From Ramazzottius varieornatus (Eukaryota; Tardigrada; Eutardigrada; Parachela; Ramazzottiidae): DNA of 64,000 nucleotides. A program made the translations under genes and the position numbers. The stretch covers positions 2,295,404 through 2,359,403 of the forward strand of contig BDGG01000003.1 of NCBI GenBank assembly GCA_001949185.1, written 5' to 3'. Below the pieces are notes generated by a model that was not told where the DNA came from, did not search any database, and saw only the letters and a program-made list of their open reading frames with translations. Shown here piece after piece: positions 57,696 through 64,000 of this stretch (its first letter is position 1; every line of letters starts with the position of its first letter).

Positions 57696-60600
57696 ATGTA
57701 CTTCGACCTTGGAAGGTTCCTGCTTCTGGCAAGTTTCGTACTACTTGTAAAAGCGAAGAACCCTCAAGGGAGCATCTGGCATGAGTTCCCTCAACTCTGG
57801 CGTGCAGTGAATCCGCTAGGTGGAACACCGGTGACGGAAGTCTCCAATCAGGTACCCACTGTCAGATTTGCATATCTTGCGCAACCAGAGATTAGAAAAG
57901 CTTATTTTTGTAGAGAAACTTTGATCTCTGGTTGAATTCCAGAACCATCGCAGACGCGTTTACAAACAGCCTTGCGTCCCAAAAGATCTACGATCGCGTG
58001 AGGTTTCTTTTGGCGTCGGATGCGGCACCTTCGCTGGTAAGTGGGTTAACTTAGTTCTAATTTGTCAGGAAGTTTCCTTAATGCTTTTAAAAAAGATGCA
58101 CCAGTTCAAAGGCAAAAACATTTTTATTTACCATAAGAGTCCACGAACGACTTTGGCGTCACTTGGAGCACTCGGAAATGTGCAGTCCCAGGTGGGTTCA
58201 GCCCGCTATTCCTTCACGACTCTCTATCCAGAGTTTCAGTCAATCGCATCCGCCACCGAATGGTATAGCGGGTAAGTTCTGCTTTAGCTAAGTTCTCAGA
58301 TTTGATCTCGTTCCTAGATATTCCGGCTATCTTCTTTTAAGAACCAATGTCTGCGTGTACCGGGAAGAGTTTGACCTGAGCAAGAATCAGCATCTTCTGC
58401 TTCCTCCTTCAAGCGGAAGCTACGACGCCTTCAATAACGTCGCCGACCATTCCAGCTCCTGTGATTTCACTCCAGATAGCGAAGCTTACGTTTGTATCAC
58501 CGAAATCCACCGACCAGATCTTCACCGCCGGTACACGGCTACCTACCAGTGCTGTTATGGGTTTTCCCGAGAACCCGGGAAAGCTGGTTGTCCGAAAGGT
58601 AAAGCAGTATCTGAGACGTGGGCAAATGACCTGAACCGGGTCGTTGTCTCAAGTGGCGCGCGTGTTCATTCTTTCTGGATGACAATGTGCGCCATTTGGT
58701 AACTAATGTGGTTCCGTTCAGATGCGATCTATTCTCCATCAGTTCATCCTCAAAATCGCTTGGATTCAAACTATGCGCTTATTGTAGCCATTCCACTGAC
58801 TAGAAATTCAGACACCTTGAAGAACCTGCGCTTGACTTCCTTCGATCGAGCCATGGCTGAAGCCGGAATGAGTTCGCTTCTCGACATGGGGAACTACACG
58901 GTCTTCGCTCCATCCAACGAAGCATTCGAGAAACTTCAGCGATCGACGAATGTACAAACGTACAACCAATCTATAGTCTTACAACATGGCCCATGATATA
59001 ACTTATGTTTTGTGACTTAGAACAATGAGGTCGATGTGAGAGCGAGCGTGCCGTCAAACAACATGCGCGCAACCTTGAGGAGCCACATCGTCAATGGGCT
59101 TTTACGTAGTAGCGGCATCACGGATGATCAGTCCTTCGATACACTCGACGGCCCCTCGATCCGTATAAACCTTTTTATGACACCTACGCAAGTCTTCACG
59201 GCTAACTGCGCAAGGGTGATATCAGCGAACAACATCGCCACAAGCGGGGTGGTCCACGTCGTGGACAGCGTGCTTCAGCCGGTGACCGACACTCTACCTG
59301 AAGCGCTGAAGAAAGATGGCCGGTTTGGAAGTTGGATGGCTCTTCTAAACGACGCGGGGTTGCTGGAAGAACTGAATCGGCCAAGTGGGCAATGGACGCT
59401 GTTGGTACCCACTGACGACGCAGTTCGCAGCATTGACCGAAATATAAAACGAAGACTAAGCAATGACAAGACCTGCCTGAAACGTGAGCATTCTCACCGT
59501 GTTTAAATAAGTCCGCCTGAAGTAATGTTTCAACCGATTGTTTTTTTGATTCAACAGGTGTCCTTCAAACGCACATAATACCGAAAGTAATCTGTTCAAC
59601 GGTCATAGAAAATACAGCGACCACGAAGAACGTCCTTAATCGCACTATGCGTTTTACTCGCACCGGAAGTGACTTGACCGTACAGAATCAGACAGTACTT
59701 AGTGGGGACCATATGACGAGAAACGGGATGTTTTTCGTCTTGGCTGACGTTATCATCCCGGAAGAAGGTACCAGTACCAAATAAGCCCTGAGTTCTCTCC
59801 GCACATGTACTAGTAGTTACTAAGTAAATGTTGATTCTGATTTATAGCGAAGAGCCTATTGGAAATCGCGGCGGATGCCGGACTGACAGCTTTTCTTGGT
59901 ATGCTGACAAAGACCGACCTGTCGTCCAAGATTGACGAGATGAAGAATGGGACAATATTTGCACCGAGTAATCGCGCTGTGGAGAAAATGCCGGAGACTG
60001 CGCGAAGACAGTTGGGTACTTTGGGCGGAAGCATGACGGATGCTTTGAATTATCTGACGGTTCAGCCCGCCGTTTTGCTTTCGGACTTCAAAGACAATCT
60101 AGAAATGAGTTCTACGCTACCAGGCTTCAGCCTGCGTATGAACATTTACGAAACGGTAAGCCCAAAAAGACTGACTTTCGGTCCATGAGAAATGAAGGAA
60201 ATCCGTTTCTGTAGTTTCCCTATGGCAAGAAAATCTTCACGGTGAATTGCGCCAAGATTGTAATAGGGAACTTCCGGGGCTGTAATGGCAACATCCACGT
60301 ACTAGATCGCGTCCTACTTCCTCCTTCGGGAAATATTCAACAAGTCCTTCAGTTCAGTGGAAACTACACTACGTTCCTGAACGCAATGAATATGACGGGC
60401 TTGGACAGTACTTTGAGAGCTTCCGGTCCAATGACGGTCTTTGCTCCGTCAGATCGGGCTTTCGCGGCATTGGCTCCAGAGGACCAGAAACTGCTCTTTA
60501 CCAACGCGAGTTTGCTTCACTCTGTCCTTCAGCTGCATATCCTTCCACGTAAGATTATATGTGGCATACCCTCAATCTTCTTCACATTAATAACAGTTAC

Positions 60601-60849
60601 TTTACAAACAGCTGATGACTGTTTGCTTTTACAATAGGAGAAATGTGTTGCGCTGGAATTATGACGGACTCGGCATTTTTCGGACAGTACACGCGCTCTA
60701 TGAATACACAGTTCTCCCTGCCGTTGCATCGTAGTCAAGCCGATGGAATACGGATCGCTGGATCAACTGTGGATCTGTGTGACGTCATTGCGACCAATGG
60801 TGTCATCCATACCATCGACAAAGTTATTTTTCCCACGAATTTTTTATGA
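57696..60849 (+). CDS. Secreted EMI plus four-fasciclin matrix protein (TGFBI/periostin family)
   Basis: Ten exons: 57696-57851, 57943-58036, 58112-58271, 58342-58598, 58812-58951, 59021-59483, 59558-59767, 59848-60155, 60215-60548, 60638-60849; 777 residues (TGFBI 683, periostin about 800). A signal peptide covers about 1-20 (FLLLASFVLLVKA). An EMI domain spans about 137-221 (GTNVCVYREEF to YQCCYGFSREPGKAGCPK). Four FAS1 domains follow at about 222-358, 359-493, 494-635 and 636-777, each with the H1/H2 signature (YTVFAPSNEAF, WTLLVPTDDAV, GTIFAPSNRAV, MTVFAPSDRAF and GVVHVVDSVL, NIHVLDRVLL, GVIHTIDKVI). Such proteins bind collagens, integrins and other matrix components outside the cell. The start of exon 3 is the least certain boundary. 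The gene converges on nidogen 160 bp away. Insect counterpart: midline fasciclin. Confidence 0.92.
58613..58732. repeat. Palindromic 120-bp MITE, copy 14 (fasciclin gene intron)
   Basis: Left arm GACGTGGGCAAATGACCTG, centre CTCAAGTGGCGCGCGTG and ATGTGCGCCATTTGG, right arm GTGGTTCCGTTCAGATG. It fills over half of the 213-bp intron 58599-58811 between the EMI-coding and first FAS1-coding exons. Confidence 0.8.
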
Positions 60850-61008
60850 GAAAAAAACATTCGTTTCATCTTGGTTTTGGTCAGTTATTAATATATTTGA
60901 CTGGCAGAATTTAAATGCAACGAACCAGGGACAGCCGGTGCGTAGTGGTCCACTGGCTGACTGGTACCAAGGGTTATAAATTCAGAATACCGACGGCGGA
61001 AAAAAAAC

Positions 61009-64000
61009 CTACTGGTCACACTGCTCTGGAGGGATGTTATCAGGGCAGACACATTTGGGCCGACTTCCAGGCATTGGAAGGCAGATGTGTCTGCATCCTC
61101 CGTTTTGATTCGAGCACAGGTTTTGTACTGCAAAATACAGAAAATTGCCATAGGAAAAATAATCCAAACGAAGTTGGACGACGGCTAGGAGACCGCGGTG
61201 CCAGTACTTACGCCGTGGGCAGACATCAGGAACGGATACAATGCCGTAGACTTTGCCGCTACTTCCAAGCGGCAGTTCGTGCGTCCTCACATCAGCACCA
61301 TTCTTGCTTACGCTCATGATGTTATTTCTGTAAACCAAACCATTTTTGCGTAATGATTACCGCCAAAACAATCTCGGCTGGTCACAGTACTTACGCTCCC
61401 CAATCGGTCCAGTATAACCGCGAATCATGGACTGTCATACTGAAAGGATACTGCGCTCCGAAGTACACCATTCGCCGGTTGTTACCATCAAGCGTTACAC
61501 ACTCGATCTTCTGGTTCCCTGCAAAACGAGCCATTCCCCCATGGCGCAACAGCCTTATGTTACTAGTTCGTTTTACTCCAGTCACCAGTATACGTACCGG
61601 CATCCGCCCAACAAAGGTCGTCAGTGGTATGGTCCACAGCCAGGGCGTTAGGTAGGCCCAGGTCGCGGTTGACCAGTGTTCGGCGGTCAGATCCATCCAT
61701 GTTAGCCGTTTCGATCTTTGGATTGCTACGAACCCAGTCAGTCCAATAGATGGCACTATACAAGACAGCTCACTGTCAATTGACTATCAGACTTGCCACT
61801 TGCCAGGCTCCACTATCACTACACCTACCCTCGTTCCGGATGGACTGCGATGGCTCGTGGATTAGTCAAGTTCTTGCTGATGACCACCTTGTACCCAGCC
61901 TTCATATCGGTCAGCTTGGCGACAGCGATGTGGTCGTTCTGTGAATCTGTCCAGAAGATGTTATGACTGGCATGGTCGACGGCCAGCCCTTCGGCCGATG
62001 GGACTAAACGGCAAATATTAAGAATTACACAGTAGGATAATTTCTCGAAGCTTCTTCATGGAGCACGAAAAAGTTATGGTACCTTCTCGAAGAACGGCTT
62101 CGATCTCAGTGCCGTCATACCGAGCGCGGTTGATGGTGTTACCGGCGATGTCGGACCAGTACAAGAAGTTATCGGCGCAGTCCACGCTGATACCGACAGC
62201 CGTCTGTCCTGGCACGATGGCCAGCTGTCCGCCACGTTCCATGGAGTTGCGGTCTGTGGAAAGCTTCACGACGGACATGCCTTGGGTGAAAGCCAAGAAC
62301 CCTCCGCGACTCGTTGGCTTTGCTACATGGAACTTCCAGTTGGACCATGTTTCTCATGAGGTATTTGCGAAGGGACAAGGAATTACGCACCGCGACAATT
62401 TTGGCCATTTCCTTCAAAGCCAGGAAGGCATTGACAAGCGAAGGCTCCATCAGCTCCGGGAATGCATGCGGCATCTCGACCGCATTGTCGTGGGTCGTGG
62501 TAGCAGGAACCTGGTGGCGCCACCGGCTGACTTTGAGCGCCTAAGAAGAAACAAAAATTAATGTTAACAATACTCTTCTACCAAACGAAAAAATTGTTGT
62601 ATAAACGAGCGTTGCGGACACTGCTTTAGTGTCTTTTACGAAAATGTTGTGGTGCAACAGAAATTTTACCGGCGTGGCCAAGTTGACACTGTCGTCCATT
62701 TCCAACATAGCCGGCGAAACAGGCACAGACTGGGCGACCTTGGCTGTCACGCTGACAGCGGGCGTTGACGTCACAGATTTCCGGCTGACTGGCACAATCG
62801 GCTTCTTCTGTTCAAAACATAGGGAAGACCCCGTGAAAAACAGAAGACTTGCAGACATTAATACTGTCGAAACTTACCGTTGATTGCAGATCCTAAAGTA
62901 CAACGCATTCCATCTCCCGCGAATCCTTCTCGGCATCGACAGACTTGACGTTGCGACTGCGGATCGGCCACACAGTCGGCGTTTGGGTCGCAGTTGTTTA
63001 CCATCTCGCAAGAGCCTTCTGCAATATTCCGAACGTCAAAAATATAGCCAAAGTACGCTTCTTTCCCAGTGAAGCAAGGCCAAAATTCACCTGACTCTTC
63101 CGCTGTTCTGCACTGTCGTCCATCTCCAATGTAGCCGGAAAGACAACGGCAAGTGAAAGACCCTTCATTGTTAATGCATTCGGCGTGTGGGCTGCACTCG
63201 TTTCTCACAGCGCACTCATTTACATCTGAAGACAAACCACCACTAGATTTTCCGGGGAAAAAAAGTTACTGCAGAAGGTCATACCGTAGCAGTCGAGAGG
63301 TTTTGCGTTGGCATCACTTCCGGGTCTTGGTTCATATCCTTGTCTGCACATACATTGGGCTTGGTCGCCTTGAGGGAGGCAGTTGGCGTAGGTTCCGCAG
63401 TCAACACCAGCACAAGCATTGGTACCACCTATATGACAATACAGCCTGATGAAGCCTACTTTCCCCTGGTCGGTGTGCACAGGCCTGGAAGGACTTACCC
63501 GCTCCCAGCTCGGTAATCTTGGCATCCATGCCGAACCTCGATGCCTGTTCCTGTTGTTGGTACAGCGACACCAGGCGGGTGATGTGAAGACGGACGGACT
63601 TGCCCACCGAAGCTTCCTGGTCGAAGGGACAGGGCGTGTAAGTGATGGTCTCTTCCACTGTGTACGGGACGGACTGGTCTCCGCTCTTGACGTTACTCCT
63701 CGAGTACGACTGAATATTGCCTGTAAATGGACGAGAGCTAGCTGCCAACTAGACGAATCCATAAACGATATTTCAGCCAGATTGAATTACCCGCTGAGAC
63801 TTGTCGGTACTCAACATGATGGTCTTCATATTCCGTCGTCTGTCCAGCTGCGATGGCCGGGGCAGTCCCCGTGATGTACAGTGTACTGTGTAACATGTTG
63901 TGTTCGTCCAGGCCGGAGAACTTCTGCGAGACGTGGACGGACTGGCCGGAGTTGGGGAAGCGGACAGTCGCCGTGTGGTTGAAAACTCCACCTGGCGAAA
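61009..64000 (-). CDS. NID: Nidogen, C-terminal two thirds (gene continues past the right edge)
   Basis: Thirteen exons on the minus strand, the first cut by the window edge: 63791-64000, 63499-63720, 63285-63428, 63091-63225, 62878-63018, 62670-62807, 62391-62540, 62083-62322, 61829-62003, 61598-61755, 61395-61518, 61212-61327, 61009-61127; about 690 residues. Order: end of the G2 beta-barrel ([18 protein letters not shown]), five EGF-like domains ([61 protein letters not shown]), then LDLR class B YWTD-type repeats of the G3 propeller ([40 protein letters not shown]) and a final EGF module ([14 protein letters not shown]). Nidogen links laminin to collagen IV and perlecan in basement membranes. 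No thyroglobulin type-1 domain lies between the EGFs and the propeller, unlike vertebrate nidogens. Nearly every EGF is one exon in phase 1. Confidence 0.93.

Noticed and set aside
1-64000. CRISPR arrays, bacterial operons, riboswitches, tRNA or rRNA genes
   Set aside because: No evenly spaced repeat-spacer structure, no polycistronic layout and no recognisable structured RNA gene were seen; the spliced genes mark this as animal nuclear DNA. A tRNA gene hidden in an intron cannot be excluded without a covariance-model scan.

Overview
This is a gene-dense stretch of a nuclear genome from an invertebrate animal. The genes carry canonical GT-AG introns, many only 57-92 bp long. Extracellular-matrix and animal-specific families are present (nidogen, a TGFBI/periostin-type fasciclin protein, an I-BAR MTSS protein, PIAS, PCCA, SNAPC2), so this is a metazoan and not a protist, fungus or bacterium. 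Compact introns, mixed base composition and Tc5-like transposons would fit an ecdysozoan such as a tardigrade, but the phylum cannot be fixed from this window.

Layout, left to right. A divergent pair opens the window: a MANBAL-like small membrane protein (minus, 35-456) and TMEM208 (plus, 944-4684). The last TMEM208 intron holds a complete intronless CDV3-like gene on the same strand. After a weakly coding stretch comes a single-pass membrane protein with two PY motifs (7995-8606). From 9553 to 24796 lies a 13-exon gene that reads in one continuous frame from an MRG/MSL3-type chromo-barrel domain, through a long lysine-rich linker, into the PINIT and SP-RING parts of a PIAS SUMO E3 ligase. 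Its two largest introns are swollen by transposons. It converges on mitochondrial propionyl-CoA carboxylase alpha (minus, 25085-28367), which follows ARMT1 (minus, 29040-30936). A SNAPC2-like subunit with AT-hooks (plus, 31715-33654) converges on MTSS1/Missing-in-metastasis (minus, 34145-44723, 12 coding exons, one GC-AG intron). Two tandem three-exon, four-TM paralogues of unknown family follow (47388-48472 and 48880-49617). At the right end a secreted EMI plus four-fasciclin matrix protein (plus, 57696-60849) converges on nidogen (minus, 61009 to beyond the window).

Mobile DNA is abundant. Two Tc5-like DNA transposons (14444-16824 and 53855-56211) have long terminal inverted repeats, flanking TGA duplications and inactivated three-exon transposase genes; a third, solo end lies at 10055. 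At least 14 copies of a roughly 120-bp, nearly perfectly palindromic MITE (outer ends GGGACGTGGGC, centre CAAGTGGCGCAC / GTGCGCCACTTG) are scattered through the window, 12 of them inside introns. Several other inverted-repeat elements occur at 1035, 12234, 18242, 51674 and 53160.

Functionally this is a mixed neighbourhood: ER membrane insertion (TMEM208), chromatin/SUMO regulation (PIAS fusion), propionate catabolism (PCCA), protein/phosphometabolite repair (ARMT1), snRNA transcription (SNAPC2), actin and membrane curvature (MTSS1), and matrix assembly (fasciclin protein, nidogen). The exon models were built by hand from splice signals, reading phase and family resemblance; coding totals of the multi-exon models that have both a start and a stop divide by three.
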